Shown here piece after piece: positions 32,318-38,715 of a stretch of DNA of 38,715 nt. The stretch lies in contig JAICVS010000026.1 in the NCBI GenBank assembly GCA_025935195.1, positions 1 through 38,715 on the forward strand. Direction: 5' to 3'. Origin of the DNA: Ktedonobacterales bacterium (GTDB lineage: Bacteria > Chloroflexota > Ktedonobacteria > Ktedonobacterales > JADMIN01). Every line of letters begins with the position of its first letter. Position 1 is the stretch's first letter. The position numbers and the translations under genes are program-made. The notes under the pieces were generated by a model. It was not told where the DNA came from and ran no database searches. It worked only from the letters and a program-made list of their open reading frames with translations.

Positions 32318-32544
32318 CAGAGTGTGACGCCGGCCTCGGCAACGAACGCCTCCAGCACCGGCGACTCCTCGTCTTCAAACACATCAGGCCCAAAGGTTTC
32401 GACGTGAAAGGCTATCGCTGACGTTACGTCCGCCAACGCCTCATCATAGCTGTCCCCCTCGCCCACGACGACGCCTTTCAAGCCGAGTGGATAGGCGACG
32501 TACCCATCCGGGTGCTTCTCGATGACGATCTTGATCTGGCGCAT
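32317..32544 (-). CDS. hicB: HicB family antitoxin
   Basis: A 75-residue HicB antitoxin with a partial RNase-H-like fold: IVIEKHPDGYVAYPLGLKGV and VVGEGDSYDEALADVTSAIA. The usual C-terminal DNA-binding extension is absent, so it probably does not regulate by itself or does so through another part. The start at 32544 fits the family; upstream in-frame starts add unrelated residues. It forms an operon with hicA. Confidence 0.9.
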   Translation of the reverse strand: MRQIKIVIEKHPDGYVAYPLGLKGVVVGEGDSYDEALADVTSAIAFHVETFGPDVFEDEESPVLEAFVAEAGVTL

Positions 32545-32647
32545 AGCCGTCCGGCCTTTCCAACATCGTGAGGCGGCACAGGGATGGCTCGCCCGCCTCA
32601 TAACATCATCATACGCCACATGGCTCAGGCGTGGGGCTGGCGGGCTC

Positions 32648-32705
32648 ATAGAAGACACAACCTGGCCGGCCGTTGATCAACGGCCGGCCAGGTTGTGTCT
32701 TCTAT
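32648..32705. terminator. 58-bp perfect palindrome, likely bidirectional terminator
   Basis: Two exact 29-base arms meet at TGATCA. The inner arms are GC-rich (GGCCGGCCGTT), and the outer arms end with A-rich GAAGACACAA on one side and TTGTGTCTTC on the other. It begins 12 bases past the stop of the leftward redoxin gene and lies upstream of hicB. The stem is much longer than ordinary terminators and should be extremely stable. Confidence 0.9.
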
Positions 32706-32717
32706 CAGGATACGGCG

Positions 32718-33242
32718 CTAGCGGATGATGGCGCAGCCGAACGGGGAGGTCTCCGGCACGGCCACCGGCCGGTCGGCCAGCACGTCGGCCAGGGCGTTCT
32801 CCAGGTCGCTGTAGGTGGCACGGGCGGGGTCGCGCGAGTCGTCAATGCGCCCGCGATAGCGCAGGCGGCGCTGGCTATCGAAGACGAAGACGTGGGGCGT
32901 GGTGAGCGCGCCGTAGGCGAGGGCGACAGCGCCGTCCGCGTCCTTCAGATAGGGGAAGTTGAAGCCACGCTCCTCGGCCCGCTTCGTCATCTCCGGCAGG
33001 GTGTCGGGCGGCGAGAGGAACGGGTTGTTGGAGTTGATGGCGACGAGCTGCACGCCGCGCCCGCCGTACGACTCTTGCGAGCCGATCAGCCGCCCCTCGT
33101 TCGCCTTGACGGTGGGGCAGCCGGTGCAGGTGAAGACGAGCACGAGCGCCGGCTTGTCGTCGAACGCGCCGAGGGCGTAGCGCCTGCCATCCACGCCCGG
33201 CAGGTCTTTGAAGGCCGGCGCCTTGTCACCGAACGCGAGCAT
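32718..33242 (-). CDS. Thioredoxin-fold redoxin (AhpC/TSA-like)
   Basis: A thioredoxin-fold protein of about 174 residues. Features: MLAFGDKAPAFKDLPGVDG, then VLVFTCTGCPTVKANEGRL with a CTGC active site, VQLVAINSNN, FNFPYLKDADGAVALAYGAL, and TTPHVFVFD with the cis-Pro. A CxxC with this context suggests a redoxin or thiol-disulfide oxidoreductase; the substrate is unknown. The start is ATG 33242 or the GTG at 33251, which overlaps the upstream stop (GTGA); either way it is coupled to the gene at 33248-33877. The palindromic terminator follows directly. Confidence 0.88.
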   Translation of the reverse strand: MLAFGDKAPAFKDLPGVDGRRYALGAFDDKPALVLVFTCTGCPTVKANEGRLIGSQESYGGRGVQLVAINSNNPFLSPPDTLPEMTKRAEERGFNFPYLKDADGAVALAYGALTTPHVFVFDSQRRLRYRGRIDDSRDPARATYSDLENALADVLADRPVAVPETSPFGCAIIR

Positions 33243-33247
33243 GGCGA

Positions 33248-33877
33248 TCACCGCCCGCCGCCGAACATGCGCCCGAAGAAACCGGACTTGTGGGCGGCGC
33301 CATTCGGGAACTTGTTGGGGAACTGCTTGATGATGCCGTTGGAGAGCGTGTCGGCGACGGTGTTGATCTCAGTGAAGATGTCATCGAAGGCGCTCACGTC
33401 GTCGTCCCATTTGCCCGTCAGGCGGGCGACGGCCTCATCTTTGGTGAGCTTGAGGTGCAGGGCAAGCAGGTCCACCACATCCTGCTTGGGCCAGTTGGGA
33501 TTGGCGGAGCTGAGCAGCCCGGCGATCTCGTTGGCGTTGCTGGTCCACTTCGCGTCTTCCTGCTGGAACTTCGGGTCGTCGCCCGCCTTGGCCGCGTTGA
33601 GCAGGTCTACGGCGATCATGATGTGCTGCTTGAGCAGATCGGTCAGCGCCGTGCCGGCCTGCTGGCCGTAGAAGGGGACGATCGCGTTGCCGATATGTTC
33701 CTGATTTTTGAGCAGCCGCCCTGCGGCCGCCCCGACATCTCCCAGATCGCCGGCGAAGGAGACGATGTACTGCCGCGTCCAGAAGACGTGGTCTGCCCAG
33801 AGCTTGCGCATGTTGGTTCGTAGGGATGCCGCCGGGTCGCTCACCGCGGTCGCTACCGCGGTCGCAGTCGTCGCCAT
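33248..33877 (-). CDS. Unrecognised 209-residue helical protein
   Basis: I do not recognise the family with certainty. The protein is mostly alpha-helical: SLRTNMRKLWADHVFWTRQY, then GAAAGRLLKNQEHIGNAIVP, a LLKQHIMIAVDLLNAAKAG segment with a buried His, and WPKQDVVDLLALHLKLTKDE. A cluster of His, Trp and acidic residues would suit a metal or cofactor site, but nothing shows catalysis. The start at 33877 has GGGGAG 6 bases upstream. Its stop overlaps or touches the redoxin start. A probable promoter lies at 33996-34024, about 110 bases upstream. Confidence 0.75.
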   Translation of the reverse strand: MATTATAVATAVSDPAASLRTNMRKLWADHVFWTRQYIVSFAGDLGDVGAAAGRLLKNQEHIGNAIVPFYGQQAGTALTDLLKQHIMIAVDLLNAAKAGDDPKFQQEDAKWTSNANEIAGLLSSANPNWPKQDVVDLLALHLKLTKDEAVARLTGKWDDDVSAFDDIFTEINTVADTLSNGIIKQFPNKFPNGAAHKSGFFGRMFGGGR

Positions 33878-33995
33878 AGTCTCTCCCCTTTCGGAGGCTC
33901 GCGCGGAACACACTCCAGCGCTGCGGCGCCCCAGCGGCTCTCCGCATCGCTCCGCGCGCGTGGTTCCGCGCGCGACTGCGTGGCGCCTTGCTGAG

Positions 33996-34024
33996 TTTGT
34001 AACACAAATTGATCCGCTAATCAA
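33996..34024 (-). promoter_or_regulatory. Possible promoter of the unknown-redoxin pair
   Basis: Minus-strand TTGATT (34024-34019), 17-base spacer, TACAAA (34001-33996). The same stretch carries a hairpin (CCGCT at 34014-34018 with AGCGG at 34030-34034, GATC arms outside, 34011-34040) that may end the upstream gene at 34110. Confidence 0.4.
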
Positions 34025-34109
34025 TAGTGAGCGGCTGATCTTTTGACCAGAGGGTAGGATTGCGTGCAATTGCGTACGATCGCATGTGCTGGGTAGGTGA
34101 GAAGCGCCG

Positions 34110-35801
34110 TCAGGGCTTGACGCATTGGATGGTGATAGATGCCTCGCCGCCGTTGGAGGTGAAATTGACGTGAATCGGGCCAGTGAGCGGGCCGGTGCCC
34201 GTGAGTGTGATCGGCGCCGGCTGCCCGCTGGGCGTGATGGTGCCTGTGCCCACGCTGAGGTTGACGCCGGGGTGGTCGGTGGTGGCGGACCAGGTGAGTG
34301 GCTTGCCGCCGCCGTTGCCGACGCTCCACGAGGGGTAGTGCTGGTTGGCGCAGGCCGCCTCACCATCCTCCAGGCCGACCACGAGCACGGGGGGAGCGTC
34401 GTCGTCTACCTGGAAATGGATGTGCGAGGCGTCGAAGGGGAGATTGTCGGCGCCATCCGAGAGGGTGATGTGTACCGAACCGGCCTGGATGCCGGTGGTG
34501 GTGGACAGACGCGCCGCGGCGTCGTCGGGTGAGAGGCCGCGCAGTGTGGTGGCGAGCTGGTTGAGCGAGGCGATATCCCAGTTCCACCCGGCCACGCCGC
34601 CGGCCGGACACTCCAGCGAGACGAACGCCTGGGCGGCCGTGCCGGGAACGGGGGCGGGGCCGCCGGGGCAGGCGCTGGAGGTCGCCACCACGTAACTCCC
34701 CGCGACATTGTTGGCGGCATGCTGGAGCTGCTGGAGCTGGTAGTTCTCGACATCGGTAGGATTGACGGTCGTCTGCGTCGCGGTGCCCTCGACATCGACC
34801 GTGTAGGTGAACTTGTCGCCGCGGATGGTGCCGGCTTGCGGCGTGCAGCCGATGGCGTCGTCGGGGAAGATGTAGGCGGGGCCGAATGTGACCAGCGCGC
34901 CCTGCGGCGTGAGCTGCGCGATCTTGGCATTGAGGGCTTTCTTGGCGGCGGTCTCCACGGCGGTCGAGTCGCCGCAGGGGGTGGGTACGAAGTAGTAGGG
35001 AGCGGCGCCGCCTGCCGGGCTGTTGCCGGTATACGTCAGGCCGCCGGCGCTGTCGCTCCAGGTGGCGGCGGGGACTTGCCGCGGCGGGAGCTGGCAGTGC
35101 TGGGTGACGGTAGCCCTGGCGGCGACTTGCACATCCGCGGTCGTGGTGCAGGTGAGCTGGCCGTTGCCGCTGGTGATGGTGAGGCCGGACGCGCTGCTGA
35201 TGGGCGGGCCGCTCGTGGCGGGGTTCGTGACGCTCAGGTCGAACGCGACCTGCTGCCCAGGGGAGAAGCTGGCATCAATCGGCGCGGATGACTGGTTGAG
35301 CGTGGCGGCCTGCACGAGCGCGGCCACCTGCGCACCGCCGACCTGAGATGCGGTCAGGCGGGTGCGCGCGACGTGAACCACCTGCATCGTGCGGGTGAAG
35401 CGCACGGTGGCGCTGCCGTTCGACGAGAGGGCGAGCGGCCCGATACCCACGCGGCTGACGCCAGCGATGATCAGCGCGATGACGAGGACGGCGGCCAGCA
35501 GCATGACGAGATCGCTCAGGCTGGGGAAACGGCGGCGGGTTGACGGGAGAGCCGGGCGCCAGCGCCGGCTCGCTGGCGCGTCCGTTGCGGCGGGCGGATC
35601 GCCACTGTTGGCCGCCTGGCCCGCGACCTCGCCAGTTGTGGATGCGTCAGGAGATGCGTCGGGGGTGGCCGGCACGCTCAGGGGAATGAGCGAAGTGGCG
35701 TCCGGCGTCGCGTCATCTGCCAGTGACGGGGTGCGCGGCGCGGACGACGAACGCGACCTGAGCCGGCGCAGATCACTCGGATCCTGACGAAATCTGCTCA
35801 T
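34110..35801 (-). CDS. Large single-pass envelope protein with Ig-like end
   Basis: A 563-residue protein, function unknown. Residues 1-95 are basic and Ser/Pro-rich (cytoplasmic); one helix follows (LVMLLAAVLVIALIIAGVSR); the remaining 450 residues would be outside. The middle part (AKKALNAKIAQL and QLQQLQHAANNVAG regions) has a repeat-like layout reminiscent of baseplate-J-like surface domains, with many Cys in pairs. The last about 90 residues (SGQPAPITLTGTGPLTGPIH) resemble a bacterial Ig-like or DUF11-type domain. The start at 35801 is the natural Met. The neighbours do not clarify its role. Confidence 0.65.
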   Translation of the reverse strand: MSRFRQDPSDLRRLRSRSSSAPRTPSLADDATPDATSLIPLSVPATPDASPDASTTGEVAGQAANSGDPPAATDAPASRRWRPALPSTRRRFPSLSDLVMLLAAVLVIALIIAGVSRVGIGPLALSSNGSATVRFTRTMQVVHVARTRLTASQVGGAQVAALVQAATLNQSSAPIDASFSPGQQVAFDLSVTNPATSGPPISSASGLTITSGNGQLTCTTTADVQVAARATVTQHCQLPPRQVPAATWSDSAGGLTYTGNSPAGGAAPYYFVPTPCGDSTAVETAAKKALNAKIAQLTPQGALVTFGPAYIFPDDAIGCTPQAGTIRGDKFTYTVDVEGTATQTTVNPTDVENYQLQQLQHAANNVAGSYVVATSSACPGGPAPVPGTAAQAFVSLECPAGGVAGWNWDIASLNQLATTLRGLSPDDAAARLSTTTGIQAGSVHITLSDGADNLPFDASHIHFQVDDDAPPVLVVGLEDGEAACANQHYPSWSVGNGGGKPLTWSATTDHPGVNLSVGTGTITPSGQPAPITLTGTGPLTGPIHVNFTSNGGEASITIQCVKP

Positions 35802-36150
35802 CGCCTTGCTCCCGACCCCGATCCCCGCTGCTCGCGGTCCCTATCCACCGATACGATCCGTTGCGATCCGTTGCGATCCTTCGACGACCCGCCATTGATC
35901 CGCTGCCTACGATAGCACGCTCCGAGTACGAGCAGAGGAGAGGAGAGACGACTGGGCCACCCTGCCGCATTGTGTACGAGAGGGCGGGTACTCCGCCTCT
36001 GCCACCTGGAATATTTCTCTCCGCGCGCCGCCGTTATCGCCGCCACTTGACGGGCCGTACGCTATCCGGCACAATGCCGCCCACATGATGCCGCATAATG
36101 GCGTGTGACATAGCGGCGGCGGCTGCCATGATCGAGCGGGAGGAGACGGC
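35802..36150. other. Intergenic region with short tandem repeat
   Basis: About 350 bases between divergent genes. It holds GATCCGTTGC twice in tandem with a third partial unit (35855-35880) and an AG-rich stretch near 35935-35950. No gene is supported. The rightward gene has GGGAGGAG just before its GTG start at 36151. Confidence 0.6.
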
Positions 36151-37347
36151 GTGTTGAGCTGGGCGATGATCAGCGGCGTGCTGGCGGACGGCGTGACGGA
36201 CCTCCAGCGCGTGGGCATCGTGGCGCAGGCGTTCGTCAGCATCTTGACCGGGCTGATCGCGGCGCTGGGGGTGCCGCTGGCGCTGCGCCAGGTGGTGAAC
36301 CTGCAGCGTGAGATGCGCCGCTACGAGATGGAGACGCGGCGGCGGCTCGACGCCGAGACCAACCTGAACATCTCGGCTCGCCACAGCCTGACACGCCCGG
36401 CGCATCACGGTCGCGCCCACGGCACCCATACCCCACAGAGCGGTGCGGTGGTGGCGGAGCGGCTCGCCTCGACGCAGCCTTCGCCGGCGGCGGAGCCGGG
36501 CAAGCGCGTGTTGCGGCTCGATCTGACGCTGGAGAACGTGGGCGAGGGGTCGGTGGACGTGCTGGCGTGCCTGGTGGCGGCGCGCGAGCTGGAGCGGCAC
36601 GGCGAGGGCGTGATCTCCGGCGGGCGCGACGCGCAATGGGACGATCTCACGCCGCACTTTTGGGACGCTGATCCGGCGCGATCGCTCTCGCCCGGCCTCT
36701 CCACCACCAAGCACATCGTCTACGCCCAGGACGCGCTGGCGCGTGTCAAGGCAAAGAGCCACAAGGTGCTGGCGCGCGTTGACCAGGTGCGCGAGCGTGT
36801 GGAGAGTGAGGGTGAGGGCGACGACATCTACCTGCTGTACCGCATCGTCGTCGTCGCGCGCCGCTCCGCCCGTGCGAGCGAGGCGGTAGCGCAGTGGTCG
36901 GCGCTGCAGCGCGCGCTGCTCAACGTGAACGCGCCGGCTTTCCGCGCGGCCGCCGGTGAGCGTGATCCGCTGGGCTACGCCACAACCCCGGACGGCTGGC
37001 GTCTCTTCCTGCACCACTACGACGCGCTGGCGGATCCCAAACTGCCGAAGCTGCGCGCCGCGGCGGATCGCGAGGAGTTGGCGCTGACCGATGCGGCGGA
37101 ACGGCGGCAGGCGGCCGAGCGACATGCCGCGGAGCTGCGCGCGTACTGCGCGGCGAGCCTGGCGCCGGCGTGGCGTGCGTTCCGCGCCGACTACGACCGC
37201 ATACTGAGCGATCGCGGCGGCTTCGCGTCACTGTTGGCCGACCGGCGTTTCCGCCACCGGCAGCGCGAGATCGAGCGGCGCTTCCCCTGGTCAGCACAAG
37301 AGATCTGGACCGAGTACATCTACGTCACGCTGCAAGAGGGGGAATAG
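36151..37347 (+). CDS. Unrecognised 398-residue membrane-anchored protein
   Basis: No family recognised. One or two N-terminal hydrophobic helices (GIVAQAFVSILTGLIAALGV) are followed by a charged helical stretch, VVNLQREMRRYEMETRRRLD, then a Pro-rich linker, a beta-rich domain (LRLDLTLENVGEGSVDVLAC, about residues 120-230), and a long Arg/Ala-rich helical region that ends with FPWSAQEIWTEYIYVTL. It resembles a membrane-bound scaffold. The GTG at 36151 has GGGAGG 7 bases upstream. It converges with the next gene (5 bases apart). Confidence 0.65.
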   Translation: MLSWAMISGVLADGVTDLQRVGIVAQAFVSILTGLIAALGVPLALRQVVNLQREMRRYEMETRRRLDAETNLNISARHSLTRPAHHGRAHGTHTPQSGAVVAERLASTQPSPAAEPGKRVLRLDLTLENVGEGSVDVLACLVAARELERHGEGVISGGRDAQWDDLTPHFWDADPARSLSPGLSTTKHIVYAQDALARVKAKSHKVLARVDQVRERVESEGEGDDIYLLYRIVVVARRSARASEAVAQWSALQRALLNVNAPAFRAAAGERDPLGYATTPDGWRLFLHHYDALADPKLPKLRAAADREELALTDAAERRQAAERHAAELRAYCAASLAPAWRAFRADYDRILSDRGGFASLLADRRFRHRQREIERRFPWSAQEIWTEYIYVTLQEGE

Positions 37348-37351
37348 CCTC

Positions 37352-37954
37352 TCATGTCGTTGGCGCCGGGATGCCGAGGAAATCGCTGTCACGCTCGATC
37401 TTGAAGCTGCCATCCGCCTGTTTGATCGCGATGATGGTCTGCGTGAAGTTCGTAACCTTCTGATCCAGTGTGCGGGTCATGACCAGCTTGAAGATGGATT
37501 TCCCTTCCGCCGCCCCCGTGCCGGGGGTTGGGCCGCTGGACGTGCATTTGGTGACCTTGCCGGGGCTATTGTCGCGCGCTTTGAGTTCCGCCTCCAGGGC
37601 GGCTTGGGCGGCGGCGTTGAATGCGCCGGCCGCGGTGGGCGGCACAGGCGCCGGGTCAATCAGACGTACCAGCGCATCGTATTTTTGGGTGACATAGGCG
37701 TCGCACACCTGATTGCCGATGTCCTCGACCACCGGCGTGCCACCCGCGCTGCCGGCCGGCTGGGTTACCGGCGGCGGCCCGGAGATGGCACGCACCAGCA
37801 GGGAGACGGAGGCGCCGGCCGCCACGCCAAGGGCCAGAAGGAGCAGCGCGAAGACGAGTGCCAGGCGAAGCGTTGGGCTGGCGCTCGATACACGCGCCTG
37901 TTTAGGGCCGTCAGTTTTGGGGCCGGCCTTCGGACCCACGTTCGCCGCGCTCAC
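37352..37954 (-). CDS. Unrecognised single-pass exported protein
   Basis: A 200-residue protein: a basic N-terminus, one helix (LALVFALLLLALGVAAGASV), a Pro/Gly linker, then a small extracytoplasmic domain of about 110 residues (VVEDIGNQVCDAYVTQKYDA at its start, FKIERDSDFLGIPAPTT at its end). The length and the IGNQVCDAYVTQKYDALVRL start suggest an NTF2-like or lumazine-like fold, but I cannot confirm it. The GTG at 37954 has GGGGAG 8 bases upstream. Confidence 0.65.
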   Translation of the reverse strand: MSAANVGPKAGPKTDGPKQARVSSASPTLRLALVFALLLLALGVAAGASVSLLVRAISGPPPVTQPAGSAGGTPVVEDIGNQVCDAYVTQKYDALVRLIDPAPVPPTAAGAFNAAAQAALEAELKARDNSPGKVTKCTSSGPTPGTGAAEGKSIFKLVMTRTLDQKVTNFTQTIIAIKQADGSFKIERDSDFLGIPAPTT

Positions 37955-38183
37955 CGCTCACTCTCCCCGGCGCATTTCCTCAGTGTGTCCACTCGCCAAC
38001 CGCGCCCCGCGGCAGTCTAGCAGCCGCCGCGCGGGCCGTCAACAGGTCCGGTACGTGGGTATGCCGCACCCACAGGCCCATGTGACGCCTACCAAGCGAT
38101 TCGCGTGCCGATCCGGGGCGTGCCGCATCCCTATGGGTGGCGCGAAGATCCATCTATGAGGGGAGTGAGAGACACCTCGAATA

Positions 38184-38219
38184 GGCCTCGTTCTGGCCTC
38201 GTTCTTCTGGCCTCGTTCT
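38184..38219. repeat. 11-bp repeat, three copies
   Basis: GGCCTCGTTCT at 38184-38194, 38195-38205 and 38209-38219, the last two separated by TCT. It is probably slippage-prone DNA. Confidence 0.8.
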
Positions 38220-38373
38220 GGGCTACCGAGCCGCCGCGCGATGAACCGGCGACCGTGTGGCTTCGCCGCCCGGCGGGCCGTCTGAAGAAATAGGCGATGG
38301 CGCGTGCTGCCCACGGTCATATGTCCCAAAATTCCGGGGATCGTGCTTCCCGCCAGCAGATTGTGCTTCATGG

Positions 38374-38403
38374 TTGACAAGAACAGTCGTTCCACTGTAC
38401 ACT
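38374..38403 (+). promoter_or_regulatory. Probable promoter of the right-edge gene
   Basis: A perfect TTGACA (38374-38379), an 18-base spacer and TACACT (38398-38403). The leader to the ATG at 38511 would be about 100 bases. Confidence 0.6.
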
Positions 38404-38510
38404 GAAAGCATGGGTATGCGGCGGCGGCCGCGTGTCATGAGGAGCGTTCTACGTCCTGAGGACCATCTTGCGAGCCAACACCCGTCGCGGGGGCGGGCTG
38501 GAGGATTCCT

Positions 38511-38715
38511 ATGCTGCGTGCGGCATCGCTCGATCACACACCACTGCTTCCGGCGCGGCGCCGGACGGTTCGCACAGGAGCCAGCGGCGCCGGGGATACG
38601 GGGGGAAGCGCCCGACTGGACGCTCCGGCCGTTGTCGCTGACGCATTCGTCTCGCCGGGCATATCGTCAGACAGAGCGGGGCCAGCGGTGGGTGGACCGC
38701 GCCTTGGGTCCGCCG
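38511..38715 (+). CDS. Start of a gene running off the right edge
   Basis: The ATG at 38511 has GGAGG 6 bases upstream and opens a frame with no stop before the window ends (68 residues visible). The visible part (MLRAASLDHTPLLPARRRTV, then Gly/Ala/Ser/Asp-rich sequence) is of low complexity and probably a disordered N-terminus. No function can be read from it. A strong promoter lies upstream at 38374. Confidence 0.6.
   Translation, partial: MLRAASLDHTPLLPARRRTVRTGASGAGDTGGSARLDAPAVVADAFVSPGISSDRAGPAVGGPRLGSA

Larger units (their letters stand above)
37955..38510. other. Intergenic region before the right-edge gene
   Basis: No gene supported. It contains a hairpin GTGGGT...ACCCAC (38055-38073), a GGCCTCGTTCT repeat (three copies, 38184-38219), and a probable promoter at 38374-38403 for the gene beginning at 38511. 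A frame at 38105-38293 is open but repeats-derived. Confidence 0.6.

Noticed and set aside
38105..38293. 62-codon frame in the right-hand intergenic region
   Set aside because: It is built largely from the GGCCTCGTTCT repeat and has no ribosome-binding site.

Overview
The window is high-GC bacterial chromosome with short, mostly alternating-strand operons and no rRNA, tRNA or CRISPR array that I can see. The gene set (an NDH-1 operon, GlgC, Mrp with an N-terminal DUF1858 domain, a split transketolase, an IscU/SufU scaffold, a zinc-ribbon/PsbP-like membrane protein, a GT87-like membrane glycosyltransferase and many alanine/proline-rich membrane proteins) suggests a soil or thermal Chloroflexota-type organism. 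That placement is inference from gene content, not a phylogeny.

Left part (1-20.8 kb): a leftward nuoA-nuoC-nuoD-nuoH operon with a recognisable promoter and no nuoB between A and C; a zinc-ribbon membrane protein; fdhD; a hemolysin III family protein; a TIM-barrel sugar isomerase-like protein; an inositol-monophosphatase-like protein; a GT87-like glycosyltransferase followed by a TPR-like membrane protein; a divergent pair made of a coiled-coil protein and a MerR-like DNA-binding coiled-coil protein; mrp, a DUF4870-like membrane protein and a ParA ATPase; a collapsed CoA-transferase remnant; glgC; a COG4705-type membrane protein; and a MetE-C-like methyltransferase.

Accessory core (20.8-26.6 kb): visibly lower in GC. 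A perfect 116-bp direct repeat occurs twice (20833-20948 and 25346-25461). Next to the second copy lies a small exported membrane protein gene with its own promoter. Near the first copy lies a paralogue of that gene with the same promoter, but about 2.6 kb separates repeat and promoter there. That interval carries a 29-residue leucine-zipper-like ORF, a tcmP gene and a spore-photoproduct-lyase-like radical SAM gene, with its own promoter. The layout looks like a cargo cassette inserted into one copy of a duplicated locus and is the best candidate for an undescribed system. Two unrecognised leftward genes and a decayed TnpB (IS200/IS605 type) with a preserved right-end hairpin complete the region.

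Right part (26.7-38.7 kb): a CAP-domain exported protein, a two-subunit transketolase, a small GNAT protein, a DUF4139/MuiA-like protein, an IscU/SufU scaffold, a hicBA toxin-antitoxin pair, a 58-bp perfect palindrome acting as a likely terminator, a redoxin coupled to an unknown protein, three unrecognised membrane or envelope proteins, and a gene that starts at 38511 and runs off the right edge.
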